Notes: a model not told the origin generated them from the sequence alone. Shown: positions 7,208 through 13,133, counted from the stretch's first letter. The stretch is 17,649 nucleotides of DNA from Thermoleophilia bacterium UBA6103 (GCA_002423545.1 DIWP01000042.1:128441-146089); one strand, 5' to 3'. Made by a program: numbers and translations.

Positions 7208-7242
7208 AGGTAGACGTTGCCGGCGGACAAGGTGGACGTTCA
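7208..7242 (+). repeat. Paired GACGTT motif element 5' of the RHH-GNAT module
   Basis: GTAGACGTTGCCGGCGGA is followed by GGTGGACGTTCAGG. The same layout (two GACGTT motifs about 25 bp apart around GCCG) occurs at 10341-10372 and 11069-11096. It lies about 215 bp upstream of the antitoxin start. Confidence 0.5.
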
Positions 7243-7485
7243 GGGTAAGGGTCGGTCGACTCCGGCTCGAGCCGACCGATCGCGATCGGCGCGATGCCGG
7301 GCGGCCATCGCTGTCGCGATCATCTCGTCGATGCGCCGAGGACGTTGAGCGTCATGGCGGTCACGTCATATGACTCTGACGCGACCGATGACGGGTCAGA
7401 TGGCGGGGATGACGCTCGCCGGCGCAGGCGGTCGACTGCACCGGCAGCCCGGTGGGGCGTTGATCCGTGTGTCAGGGCGCCGTCA

Positions 7486-7522
7486 GAGCGACAGACTTCC
7501 CCAGAGCGACAGACTCCCCCAG
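7486..7522 (+). repeat. 18-bp tandem direct repeat past the glycosidase stop
   Basis: Two units, AGAGCGACAGACTTCCCC and AGAGCGACAGACTCCCCC, are separated by one base. They are 36 to 72 bp beyond the stop of the - strand glycosidase gene. Confidence 0.7.
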
Positions 7523-7557
7523 CGCCAGAAGCAACGCCGTAGCGCCGCCCGGCGCGC

Positions 7558-8847
7558 CTACTGCCGATACAGCCGCGCGTACCGGTACCAGCTCTGCTTG
7601 CGTTTGCCGTTGGCGTAGCGCAGGCCGAAGTAGTGGCCCAGGTTGCTCGGCTTCCCGGCGGCCGGTGGCGTGTCCTTCCACTGCAGCCAGAGCAGCATGC
7701 GCACGCGCGGCAGGCGGTCGGCCATGCGATAGGCCATGGTGAGGTACTTCGCCTGTCGCGCCGGCGAGACCCGTCCGCCGCCGAAGACCTTCACGGCCTT
7801 GGTCGTGTAGCCGTACTCGGTGAAGTAGAACTGCGTCTTGGGGAACACGCGCAGCAGGGTGCGGGCGTTGTAGAGGCTCACCGTGTACTGCGGAAAGCGC
7901 GGCCGCCTATTCGGCGCCGGCGGGATGCCGCCGACCGGGTAGGGATGGTGCGAGTAGCCGTCGAACCAGCGCCACGCCTTGAGCGCCTTCAGGTGCCGCG
8001 CGAAGCGCTGCGGACTGGTCGACCAGCGATTGTTCTTGCCCCAGGGGCCGGTGACGCCACCGAGGACCGCCGCCTTGCGGTAGCCGGCCTTGATGCCCTT
8101 GTAGAAGGCCTGCAGGTAGCGGGCGTAGGTGCGCGAGGCGAAGTGCTTGTCGCCGCGGTACTGCTGCGGGTAGAGGTAGGTGGCCAGGTTCGGCTCGCAC
8201 CAGCACTCATACCAGGTGACGCGGCCCTGGAAGCGGCCGGCGAGCATCTTGGCGAAGCGCCGGAAGTCGGCGAGGTTGTTCCGCCGGATGGGGTAGAAGG
8301 TCTGGTAGCCCTTCTCGATCTGCGGCGAGGGCGGGCTGTTCCAGAAGCGCTGGTCCGAGGCCCACTTCGGCGTCTGGTAGACCATGATCATGACGCGGAT
8401 CTTGTGACGACGGGCGGCGATGATGCCGTTCTCGATCTTGGCGAGGTAGGCCTCGTCGTACTGACCGCGCTCCGGCTCGGCCTTCGGCCACTGGATCGTC
8501 ACCCGCACCACCTGCACGCGCAGCCGCTTCGAGTACTCGGTGAGGATCGCCTCGCGGGTGGCCTCGTCGGCGCGCACCCAGCGGTCGTCGACCATGCCGC
8601 GGGTGATGGCGCCGGCGGTCGGTGGGGTGGCGGCCAGGGCGACGGTCAGCGCGACCACGGCGAGCAGGGTGACGCTCAGCGCCCGCACGACGAGCAGAGC
8701 GGAGCGCCGCGCCGGCGTGGCGCGCGAGCCGGCGGTCGGCGTCATCCCGGGACGCATGGCGGTCGGCGTCATCCCGCCACGCAGGGCGGAGCACGCGGCA
8801 GGGGCGGTGGGGAGAGGTATCTTCCGCAGCGCTCGTATGATGGTCAC
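7558..8847 (-). CDS. Secreted clan GH-A (beta/alpha)8 glycosidase-like protein
   Basis: A 429-aa protein starting at GTG 8847 with GGGAGG just upstream; the ORF extends to 9081 through a repeat and is trimmed. Residues about 48-80 form a signal peptide or signal anchor (RRSALLVVRALSVTLLAVVALTVALA, then PTAGA). The remainder resembles GH39/GH5-type barrels: VRVTIQWPKAEPERGQYD (115-131), IRVMIMVYQTPKWA (150-163), the acid/base region WYECWCEPN (212-220) with Glu218, SHHPYP (299-304) and the nucleophile strand YFTEYGY (341-347) with Glu344. The Asn that normally precedes the acid/base Glu in clan GH-A (NEP) is Cys here. It probably acts on cell-surface or environmental polysaccharide. No operon partner is evident; substrate cannot be assigned. 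Confidence 0.82.
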   Translation of the reverse strand: MTIIRALRKIPLPTAPAACSALRGGMTPTAMRPGMTPTAGSRATPARRSALLVVRALSVTLLAVVALTVALAATPPTAGAITRGMVDDRWVRADEATREAILTEYSKRLRVQVVRVTIQWPKAEPERGQYDEAYLAKIENGIIAARRHKIRVMIMVYQTPKWASDQRFWNSPPSPQIEKGYQTFYPIRRNNLADFRRFAKMLAGRFQGRVTWYECWCEPNLATYLYPQQYRGDKHFASRTYARYLQAFYKGIKAGYRKAAVLGGVTGPWGKNNRWSTSPQRFARHLKALKAWRWFDGYSHHPYPVGGIPPAPNRRPRFPQYTVSLYNARTLLRVFPKTQFYFTEYGYTTKAVKVFGGGRVSPARQAKYLTMAYRMADRLPRVRMLLWLQWKDTPPAAGKPSNLGHYFGLRYANGKRKQSWYRYARLYRQ

Positions 8848-9028
8848 GGGCCTCCCGAGGGGGGTCGCGGTCGGGGCGTCGCCGCCCGACGCCGGTCCGA
8901 CAATGATAGCCGATGGTCTGTCTTTGGGAACGACGCTCCGATGCGGAGGCTTACGCGGGTCGCCCCGCCCCGGAGGCCTGCGGGAGGACGCGGAAGCCCT
9001 CCAGGAGGGCAGCCTCCCGCAGGGATCC

Positions 9029-9079
9029 GTGGACATCTCGGGGGGCCTCGGGTGTCCACACATCCCAGAGCGCGTGTAC
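9029..9079 (+). repeat. Family-1 dispersed palindromic repeat, copy 3
   Basis: The left arm GTGGACATC, G-rich loop TCGGGGGGCCTCGGG and right arm TGTCCACACATCCCAGAGCG fit the family. The right arm is identical to the window-start copy over 18 bases. Confidence 0.8.
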
Positions 9080-9158
9080 ATGAACGGTACTGCCTCAGGC
9101 GATCAGCCATGGACAGTGGCGCCACAGGGCGGTGACTCCGGGTGTCGACGTCGGGCTA

Positions 9159-9200
9159 GCGAGGGCCTCATCGCGAGGGCCTCATCGCGAGGGCCTCATC
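9159..9200 (+). repeat. Three perfect tandem 14-bp units
   Basis: GCGAGGGCCTCATC is repeated exactly three times. The unit is not a multiple of three, which argues against coding. Confidence 0.9.
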
Positions 9201-9313
9201 GGGTATTCCTCAAGTGGAGCCGATGATGCTGTCGATACCGATGGTGTCGATACCGGAGGTCCCTGATGACAGAGACGCCCACGGTGAGGCCCGGCCGGGC
9301 GGGGTCGCACATG

Positions 9314-9403
9314 GAGATGCCTCGCCGGGAGATGCCTCGCCGGGAGATGCCTCGCCGCGAGATGCCTCGCCGGGAGATGCCTCGCCGCGAGATGCCTCGC
9401 TGG
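9314..9403 (+). repeat. Six tandem 15-bp units (minisatellite)
   Basis: Unit GAGATGCCTCGCCGG starts at 9314, 9329, 9344, 9359, 9374 and 9389. Units 3 and 5 end CGC and unit 6 has one T. The pattern of alternating variants suggests recent unit-level duplication. Confidence 0.95.
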
Positions 9404-9649
9404 GAGAGGCCGACGCTGCGCATACTGGCGAGAGCCAGGCCGGGGGAGGTGGTCCTGGAGCAGTGCCGGGCGCTCGAGCCCCTGTATGGCCCCTCGAACA
9501 CGGAATCCGGCTGCTTTCTGCAGGCGTACTATGGAGCGCCCTGCTACGCGTGCGACTCGCACCAGCCTTCGTGACCGCCGACATGCTCACGACACCGTGG
9601 ACGGGCAGGTCGGCGGGAAGCGAGACGCCGGCCGCGATCCTCTTGGAGC

Positions 9650-9937
9650 TCAGTAGTGATACCGCGCCTGGGCTATCAGGATCGACGACGGACCCTGGGA
9701 CGCCGAAGGATCGTCGGGCGCTAGCACCACGCGGTACACCAGCCGGTGCTCCCCGGCGATGCGCCGCGACCAGTAGCCGCGCAGCGCATGGCGCAGCGGT
9801 TCGGGCTTGCCGATGCCATCGTAAGGATGTCGCCGGATGTCCCGGATGAGATCGTTGATGCGTCGCAGAGTCTGCCGGTCGTGCTTCTGCCAGTAGAGGT
9901 AGTCCTCCCAGGCATGCTCCGAGAAGACGATGCTCAC
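9650..9937 (-). CDS. yoeB: YoeB/Txe-family mRNA interferase toxin
   Basis: A 95-aa toxin of the RelE superfamily that would cleave mRNA at the ribosomal A site. The N-terminus VSIVFSEHAWEDYLYWQKHDR, the RRINDLIRDIRRHPYDGIGKPEPLRH core, the GYWSRRIAGEHRLVYRV strand and the C-terminal RYHY, including the terminal His-Tyr pair, are all typical. A small insert (LAPDDPSASQGPSS) separates the last two strands, where YoeB proteins normally have a tight turn. The start GTG at 9937 overlaps the antitoxin stop by two bases, giving translational coupling. It appears intact. Confidence 0.92.
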   Translation of the reverse strand: MSIVFSEHAWEDYLYWQKHDRQTLRRINDLIRDIRRHPYDGIGKPEPLRHALRGYWSRRIAGEHRLVYRVVLAPDDPSASQGPSSILIAQARYHY

Positions 9938-10191
9938 GCCGAGTCGTCGAGCGTCCGCCGAGTGCCTCCGCCTGCCTCCAGCTCGAGGATCGACGCCAGC
10001 AGACGTCGCGCGTTCTTTGGGCTGCGCAGCAGATGAGCGGTCTCCTCCAGAGCCTCGTAGTCGTCGAGCGACATCATGACCACGGACGATGAGGCCCTGC
10101 GGGTCACGATGACCGGGGCGTGGTCGGCACAGACCCGCTCCATGATGGCGGCCAACTGCATGCGCAGCCTCGTGTAGGGGATGACGTCCAC
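9934..10191 (-). CDS. yefM: YefM/Phd-family antitoxin
   Basis: An 85-aa antitoxin with the Phd/YefM N-terminal DNA-binding fold (VDVIPYTRLRMQLAAIMERV, then HAPVIVTRRASSSVVMMSLDDYEALEET) and a flexible C-terminal tail for toxin binding. The GTG start at 10191 is chosen because GGAGGAG precedes it by five bases; the ORF continues upstream through the promoter. It is followed by YoeB with overlapping stop and start. TGTAC half-sites upstream fit the known YefM operator type, so the pair should autoregulate. Confidence 0.9.
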   Translation of the reverse strand: MDVIPYTRLRMQLAAIMERVCADHAPVIVTRRASSSVVMMSLDDYEALEETAHLLRSPKNARRLLASILELEAGGGTRRTLDDSA

Positions 10192-10206
10192 GGCGCTCCT
10201 CCATCC

Positions 10207-10229
10207 TGTACCTGTACAGCTTATTGTAC
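10207..10229 (-). promoter_or_regulatory. Operator/promoter of yefM-yoeB with three TGTAC half-sites
   Basis: TGTAC occurs at 10207-10211, 10213-10217 and 10225-10229 on the + strand and as palindromic partners on the other. TACAAT on the - strand (10228-10223) can serve as a -10, 32 bp before the start codon. E. coli YefM binds palindromes with a TGTACA core, so this is a likely autoregulatory site. Confidence 0.6.
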
Positions 10230-10320
10230 CGGAAGGGAGGGCCGGACGGGAAGGGCGCGAGTGGTGTTCTTGGAGGTCCATCGTCTGCTCAGGATAGACG
10301 CCGATGATCGGGACCACGAG

Positions 10321-10375
10321 GGTGACGATGCCATCGGTGAGGTGACGTTTGGCCGAGCGGGTGGTGGACGTTCAC
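10321..10375 (+). repeat. Family-2 dispersed repeat, copy 1
   Basis: GGTGACGATGCCATCGGTGA is followed by TGACGTTTGGCCGAGCGGG and GGACGTTCACGTC. It lies between the HicA stop and the yefM promoter, about 130 bp from the yefM start. Confidence 0.65.
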
Positions 10376-10435
10376 GTCAGGGCAGAGCGAAGCCGTGCTT
10401 CTGTGGCCCTCGTTTGCGCCGAGCGCAGCCGGCTG

Positions 10436-10680
10436 TCAGTGCGGAAAGAGCCTCTCCAGAAGCTCGTCCCGTGTGATGGAGTGGTGCCGGGACACCTCGC
10501 TCAAGATTGCTGACAGCGTGCCCAGCCGCAGTTCCTGGTGCAGGGGGATGGTGATGTGATGCTCACCGCCCTCTTGTGTCGTGAGCCTGATGTGACTGCC
10601 CGATTGGCGCGACGCGTGGTAGCCGAGTCGGCCCAACGAACGTGTGAGTTGCTCCCCCGAGACACCCCGGGGGTCCTCAT
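10436..10680 (-). CDS. hicA: HicA-family toxin, apparent one-base frameshift at the start
   Basis: The protein from GVSGEQLTRSLGRLG to ERLFPH is a full HicA (YcfA-like) dsRBD-fold mRNA interferase, with the catalytic His region RQSGSHIRL and TIPLHQELRLGTLSAILSEV. No usable start codon exists in this frame near the expected N-terminus. The ATG at 10680 overlaps the antitoxin stop (ATGA), as expected for a coupled pair, but reads ATG AGG ACC CCC GGG GTG in another frame. Adding one C to the C5 run at 10669-10673 would give MRTPRGVSGEQL, which matches the usual HicA beginning. Either the gene is disrupted, the homopolymer is phase-variable, or it is a sequencing error. Coordinates give the inferred full gene. 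Confidence 0.8.
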
Positions 10681-10883
10681 ATCGCGATGAGCTCGTCGTG
10701 GACGTAGTGGAGCCGCACGACCCGAGGCCGATCTGCCTCATCGTAGTGACAGACAACGGCGTCTCGAACCTTCTGGGCAAGGCTCTCCAGATCGTCGGCT
10801 TCAGTGAAGATGCCGACTCCCAGGGCGCGGGCGACATGACCGCCCTCAGCGGCCGGCTCGACTGAGAAGATGAGCTCGTCCAT
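10677..10883 (-). CDS. HicB-like antitoxin (short family often mislabelled 2-oxoisovalerate dehydrogenase)
   Basis: A 68-aa protein: MDELIFSVEPAAEGGHVARALG, IFTEADDLESLAQKVRDAV, then CHYDEADRPRVVRLHYVHDELIAI. This matches the small HicB-like family that pairs with HicA and is often mis-annotated as 2-oxoisovalerate dehydrogenase E1 beta. It has the partial RNase-H fold but no added HTH or RHH domain, so its ability to repress its own promoter is uncertain. ATG 10883 is chosen since homologous sequence begins here. A possible -10 (TAGAAT on the - strand, 10924-10919) is about 36 bp upstream. Its stop overlaps the inferred hicA start. Confidence 0.83.
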   Translation of the reverse strand: MDELIFSVEPAAEGGHVARALGVGIFTEADDLESLAQKVRDAVVCHYDEADRPRVVRLHYVHDELIAI

Positions 10884-11067
10884 GGATCGTCCCGGGGTGC
10901 GCGGTGGCCGTCCCGACCATTCTACCCCCGGCTGCGATGGAGGCGACTTCCGCCGGTCTGTCACGACGTCCCCCTTCCGTTGGCAAGCGCGAGGCGCGCG
11001 CACATACTCTGGCTCGATGCTACGGCAGGGTCCTCAGTCCCACAAGGAGACCGAAGCGTCCCAAGGG

Positions 11068-11103
11068 TGACGTTGGCCGCGGAGAACCGTTGACGTTTGC
11101 CGG
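11068..11103 (+). repeat. Paired TGACGTT element 5' of the HicB-HicA module
   Basis: GGTGACGTTGGCCGCGGA is followed by CCGTTGACGTTTGCCGG. It resembles 10341-10372 and 7208-7242 and lies about 185 bp upstream of the antitoxin start. Confidence 0.5.
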
Positions 11104-11118
11104 CTCGGTTCCGTCGTG

Positions 11119-11358
11119 TCAGCGACACTCCTCATCGTCGGGCTCGTCCGCCTCAGTGAGCACGTCGGCGAGGTCGTGGCCGACGCCGGCCTCGATCTCG
11201 GCTTCACGGCGCGCGAGCGCTCGCAAGACCTCGAGCTCGTGCTGTGTGCGTTCGGAGTGGCCGGCGCTCATGACCACGGCGGCGGTGCGACCGCGCTGCG
11301 TGACGAAGACCGGCTCGTCGGTGGCTGTGGGTCGATGGAAACCTGTGAGGGTCCGGAC
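11119..11358 (-). pseudogene. Phd/YefM-type antitoxin relic (N-terminus lost)
   Basis: The reading ATDEPVFVTQRGRTAAVVM, then SERTQHELEVLRALARREAEIEAG and DLADVLTEAD, is the middle and C-terminal part of a Phd/YefM antitoxin of the kind that pairs with ParE/RelE. The N-terminal ~25 residues of the DNA-binding fold are missing or shortened (only VRTLTGFHRPT remains), and no start codon or ribosome binding site is placed correctly. The frame stays open upstream through unrelated Arg/Ser-rich sequence that overlaps a + strand gene. No partner toxin follows in the 235 bp before the HicB-like gene. Most likely a decayed orphan; a non-canonical start cannot be excluded. Confidence 0.65.
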
Positions 11359-11432
11359 AGGCTGCGGCTGCGACGGAGGGCCGCGGCGAGACGACGAAGT
11401 GCGGCGGCGAGACGAACGGGAGCGCGAGAACG

Positions 11433-11600
11433 ATGGACGAGGACCAGAACGCACGCACGGACCGGAGCAAGGAGCCGGTCGAACAGCCGGGATCGCAGCC
11501 CGCGGAGCTCGACGAGCAGGATCTGGAGCAGGCCAGCGGCGGAATGGACGTCTTCCCACCGCCGGACCCCGATCCGGAGCCGTTCGGAGTAGTGACCTGA
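11433..11600 (+). CDS. Putative RiPP/bacteriocin precursor with double-glycine leader
   Basis: A 55-aa ORF starting at ATG 11433 with GGGAG (11418-11422) ten bases upstream, ending at TGA 11598-11600. The N-terminal 37 residues are hydrophilic and acidic and end in LDEQDLEQASGG. This is the classic double-glycine leader pattern (acidic/hydrophobic alternation, then GG) of peptides processed by C39 peptidase/ABC exporters and of many RiPP leaders. The presumed 18-residue core is MDVFPPPDPDPEPFGVVT, rich in Pro and Asp and without Cys or Ser, so lanthionine or thiazole chemistry is unlikely. No maturase or exporter is in the window. It is the only clear + strand gene inside the TA array and is followed eight bases after its stop by a family-1 repeat. 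The assignment rests on the leader motif alone. Confidence 0.6.
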   Translation: MDEDQNARTDRSKEPVEQPGSQPAELDEQDLEQASGGMDVFPPPDPDPEPFGVVT

Positions 11601-11607
11601 GGGAATC

Positions 11608-11656
11608 GTGGACACCTCGGGGAACCTGGGGTGTCCGCACATCCCGGAGCGACCGG
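11608..11656 (+). repeat. Family-1 dispersed palindromic repeat, copy 4
   Basis: GTGGACACC (left arm) and GGTGTCCGC (right arm) surround TCGGGGAACCTG, followed by ACATCCCGGAGCG. It starts eight bases after the stop of the double-glycine peptide gene, so it would form in that transcript's 3' end. Confidence 0.8.
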
Positions 11657-11755
11657 ACTTGATGGGCATGGGGTCAGCCGAAGCCCATCTTCGGCCAGAC
11701 AAACCCCCGTCACATGCGAACGGTAGGGTCCGGTCTCTGTCAACGAGCTCGGCGG

Positions 11756-12106
11756 TCAATGACCGCCGGGCGCGTCCGCTGGAAGCGACTGTTCGGCGTT
11801 TCCACCCAAGGTCGGGTCCATCAGACGCTCGCTCCGCCAGACGCGCACGACGATGACGCCGGCTTCCTCACGACGATAGACGATCCTGAATGGTGGCTGC
11901 GTGAGCTCGCGGAGCCACGGCGTGTCGAACTCCGGAACGATCCTGCCACTATCGGGGAACATCTCGAGCTGGTCTACCCGCTCGATGACGGCGGCGACCA
12001 AGCGTCTCCCGACGTCAGGCACGTCTTGGGATGCGTACCACGCCAGCACCTGCAGCAGATCGTCTGCAGCAGACTCAGCGAACTCGATGCTGAACCGCGC
12101 AGTCAT
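11756..12106 (-). CDS. parE: ParE/RelE-superfamily toxin
   Basis: A 116-aa toxin: FSIEFAESAADDLLQVLAWYASQDVPDVGRRLVAAVIERVDQLEMFPDSGRIVPEF, then LRELTQPPFRIVYRREEAGVIVVRVWRSERLM. The helix-helix plus beta-sheet layout, the FPDSGR motif and the RIVYR strand are standard for ParE toxins, whose best-known members poison DNA gyrase, although some relatives act on mRNA. The ATG at 12106 shares one base with the stop of the Phd-family antitoxin, so translation is coupled. The last ~18 residues (GGNAEQSLPADAPGGH) extend beyond the typical end and may be read-through of intergenic DNA. It appears intact. Confidence 0.88.
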   Translation of the reverse strand: MTARFSIEFAESAADDLLQVLAWYASQDVPDVGRRLVAAVIERVDQLEMFPDSGRIVPEFDTPWLRELTQPPFRIVYRREEAGVIVVRVWRSERLMDPTLGGNAEQSLPADAPGGH

Positions 12107-12381
12107 CAGTCGAGGCCCAGGCGGCGCTTCACTTCCGTCATGGGAACGACGCGTGCGGCGTCGATGTCAGCAAGCCCAGCGACCACGGCGCGCATGAACT
12201 CGCGCTCCTCTTGCGCGGCCTCGTACTCAGAGAGTGACTGCACCACGGCGACACCCCGTCCGTGGCTCGTGAGCAGGGCCGGGCGGCCGGTCTCGTCGAT
12301 GCGACGCACGATCTTGCCCGGATTCACCTTCATGTCTCCAAGCGGGACGACGTCCTCAGAGAACTTTACGTTGATGCCCAT
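12106..12381 (-). CDS. Phd/YefM-family antitoxin of the ParE module
   Basis: A 91-aa antitoxin starting at ATG 12381 with GGAGG (12389-12393) seven bases upstream. Sequence INVKFSEDVVPLGDMKVNPGKIVRRI, then RPALLTSHGRGVAVVQSLSEYEAAQEE, is the Phd fold in a subgroup commonly found next to ParE. The C-terminal FMRAVVAGLADIDAARVVPMTEVKRRLGL is the toxin-wrapping tail. It would neutralise ParE and repress the promoter at 12419-12427. Confidence 0.88.
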   Translation of the reverse strand: MGINVKFSEDVVPLGDMKVNPGKIVRRIDETGRPALLTSHGRGVAVVQSLSEYEAAQEEREFMRAVVAGLADIDAARVVPMTEVKRRLGLD

Positions 12382-12418
12382 GTGGCGGCCTCCAGACGAC
12401 ACCAGTATTCAAGTGCTG

Positions 12419-12427
12419 AGTATAGCA
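12419..12427 (-). promoter_or_regulatory. Extended -10 promoter of the Phd-ParE operon
   Basis: On the - strand the sequence reads TGCTATACT, an extended -10 box, about 38 bp before the ATG at 12381. Just downstream GAGTA/TATTC-type half-sites (TACTCAGCACTTGAATAC on the - strand) could form an operator. The same TGC-TAT-n-A-T form is seen before the RHH-GNAT operon. Confidence 0.55.
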
Positions 12428-12462
12428 CCGCATCGGATCCCGAGAGAGTACGCCGAACGTGG

Positions 12463-12510
12463 GGCACATGAGCGGCAACCCGCAGGGCGTCCGTTTCGAT
12501 GTGCTTGTCA
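12463..12510 (-). repeat. Family-3 stop-codon-linked repeat, copy 1
   Basis: On the - strand it begins with the TGA stop of the HigA-like gene, TGACAAGCACATCGA, and ends GCCGCTCATGTGCC. The ends GCACAT and ATGTGC are complementary. The same 14-15 bp ends and similar centre occur at 15269-15317 after hepT. Confidence 0.85.
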
Positions 12511-12825
12511 TGCCGGCTTGGCGATGACGTTCCCGACCTCGGTCCGCGAGGCTCCCAGCCCGAGCAGGGCCTTGACGAGCAGGTCGATGGAGACCGAGGC
12601 ATCGGCAGCCTCCATCTTGGCGACCCGCGACTGGCTTGAGCCCAGGCGACGCGCTACCTGTGCCTGCGTCCAGCCGTTGCGGCTGCGCACCTCGCGCAGG
12701 TAGTCCGCCAGGGCGAGCTTGAGCTCGACGAAGGCCGCCTCCTCGGTGGAGAGATCGAGGAACTCACCGGCATCACCGGCTCGCCAGCCGGCGGCCGCCA
12801 GACGCTCCTTCTTGGTCTTGTCCAT
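12508..12825 (-). CDS. XRE-family HigA-like antitoxin
   Basis: A 105-aa protein starting at ATG 12825, with AAGGAG (12834-12839) eight bases upstream; GTG 12834 overlaps that site and is less likely. The N-terminus DKTKKERLAAAGWRAGDAGEFLDLSTEEAAFVELKLALADYL is the characteristic lead-in of HigA-like antitoxins. It is followed by a Cro/C1 helix-turn-helix, WTQAQVARRLGSSQSRVAKMEAADASVSIDLLVKALLGLG. Its cognate HigB-like toxin should lie directly upstream, but only its first residues remain (12846-12910). It is therefore an apparent orphan, possibly still acting as a repressor or as an anti-addiction antitoxin. Confidence 0.87.
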   Translation of the reverse strand: MDKTKKERLAAAGWRAGDAGEFLDLSTEEAAFVELKLALADYLREVRSRNGWTQAQVARRLGSSQSRVAKMEAADASVSIDLLVKALLGLGASRTEVGNVIAKPA

Positions 12826-12845
12826 GACGGTCACTCCTTGGGTTC

Positions 12846-12910
12846 TGCGAGCGCGGCGTGCGCACCTGGCCGTGCAGCCAGAGCAGCGGCTTGTCAGCGG
12901 GGTCGTGCAT
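12846..12910 (-). pseudogene. HigB-like (Gp49/RelE-type) toxin stub
   Basis: Reading from ATG 12910: MHDPADKPLLWLHGQVRTP, then a frame that no longer resembles the family. The KPLxWLHGxVRTP motif is the conserved N-terminus of HigB-like toxins that precede exactly this kind of HigA. About 85 residues of catalytic domain are missing before the ribosome binding site of the antitoxin, so this is an internal deletion that removed the toxin and left the antitoxin. Confidence 0.65.
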
Positions 12911-12942
12911 GGAGCGAAGGATATGTCAGAATTGACATGGCG

Positions 12943-13059
12943 TCAGGGTTCCGACCTGTGGGCGGTATGACACGCCTTCGCCGGCTCCATGCCTTTCGGC
13001 GGGAAGCCCACAAGGTTCCAGTAGTCGACGAAGACGTGCACACGTTCGATCGCGCTCAC
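12943..13059 (-). pseudogene. NYN-domain N-terminal relic
   Basis: A 38-codon frame from GTG 13059: VHVFVDYWNLVGFPPKG, then a stop after KACHTAHRSEP. The VFVDYWN segment with its Asp and Asn is the first strand and active-site Asp of NYN (PIN-like) ribonuclease domains. The other acidic residues and the rest of the ~150-residue domain are absent. It sits between the HigB stub and the conserved small-protein pair. Short length makes this a motif-based call. Confidence 0.5.
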
Positions 13060-13112
13060 GGCGGACGGGTCAGCAGCCGATCGAACCCTCCTGACGGCCC
13101 CGAGACGAATTC

Positions 13113-13133
13113 AGGGAGCCACGAGGGCTCCCT
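13113..13133. terminator. Perfect 8-bp hairpin between NYN relic and small-protein pair
   Basis: AGGGAGCC (13113-13120) pairs with GGCTCCCT (13126-13133) over a 5-base loop. It is 73 bp past the stop of the - strand small gene at 13207, suitable for ending that transcript, though no U-tract follows on either strand. Confidence 0.45.

Larger units (their letters stand above)
6992..7557. other. Gene-free stretch 5' of the RHH-GNAT module
   Basis: These 566 bp hold the promoter at 7025-7033, a pair of GACGTT motifs spaced about 24 bp (7211-7240) like those near other TA modules, and an 18-bp direct repeat, AGAGCGACAGACTTCCCC-like, at 7486-7503 and 7505-7522. Short ORFs here overlap each other on both strands and none looks coding. 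The - strand glycosidase ends at 7558, and no clear intrinsic terminator follows it. Confidence 0.55.
8848..9649. other. 802-bp repeat-rich region without a convincing gene
   Basis: It holds family-1 copy 3 (9029-9079), a 14-bp tandem triplet (9159-9200) and a six-unit 15-bp minisatellite (9314-9403). Because the 15-bp unit is a multiple of three and stop-free, ORFs open on both strands across it (for example a 102-aa + frame at 9266-9574). None has a ribosome binding site or recognisable domain, so no CDS is called. Confidence 0.55.

Noticed and set aside
7633..9135. 500-aa ORF on the + strand
   Set aside because: Antisense shadow of the glycosidase gene; Arg/Gly/Asp-rich with no motif.
9314..9403. 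CRISPR array
   Set aside because: Units are contiguous with no spacers and are only 15 bp.
9214..9849. 211-aa + strand ORF, and other ORFs over the 15-bp minisatellite
   Set aside because: Openness is explained by the stop-free 15-bp repeat; the ORF also runs antisense into yoeB.
10677..10883. 2-oxoisovalerate dehydrogenase subunit
   Set aside because: A 68-aa protein cannot be that enzyme; the label is a known mis-annotation of this HicB-like family, and HicA follows.
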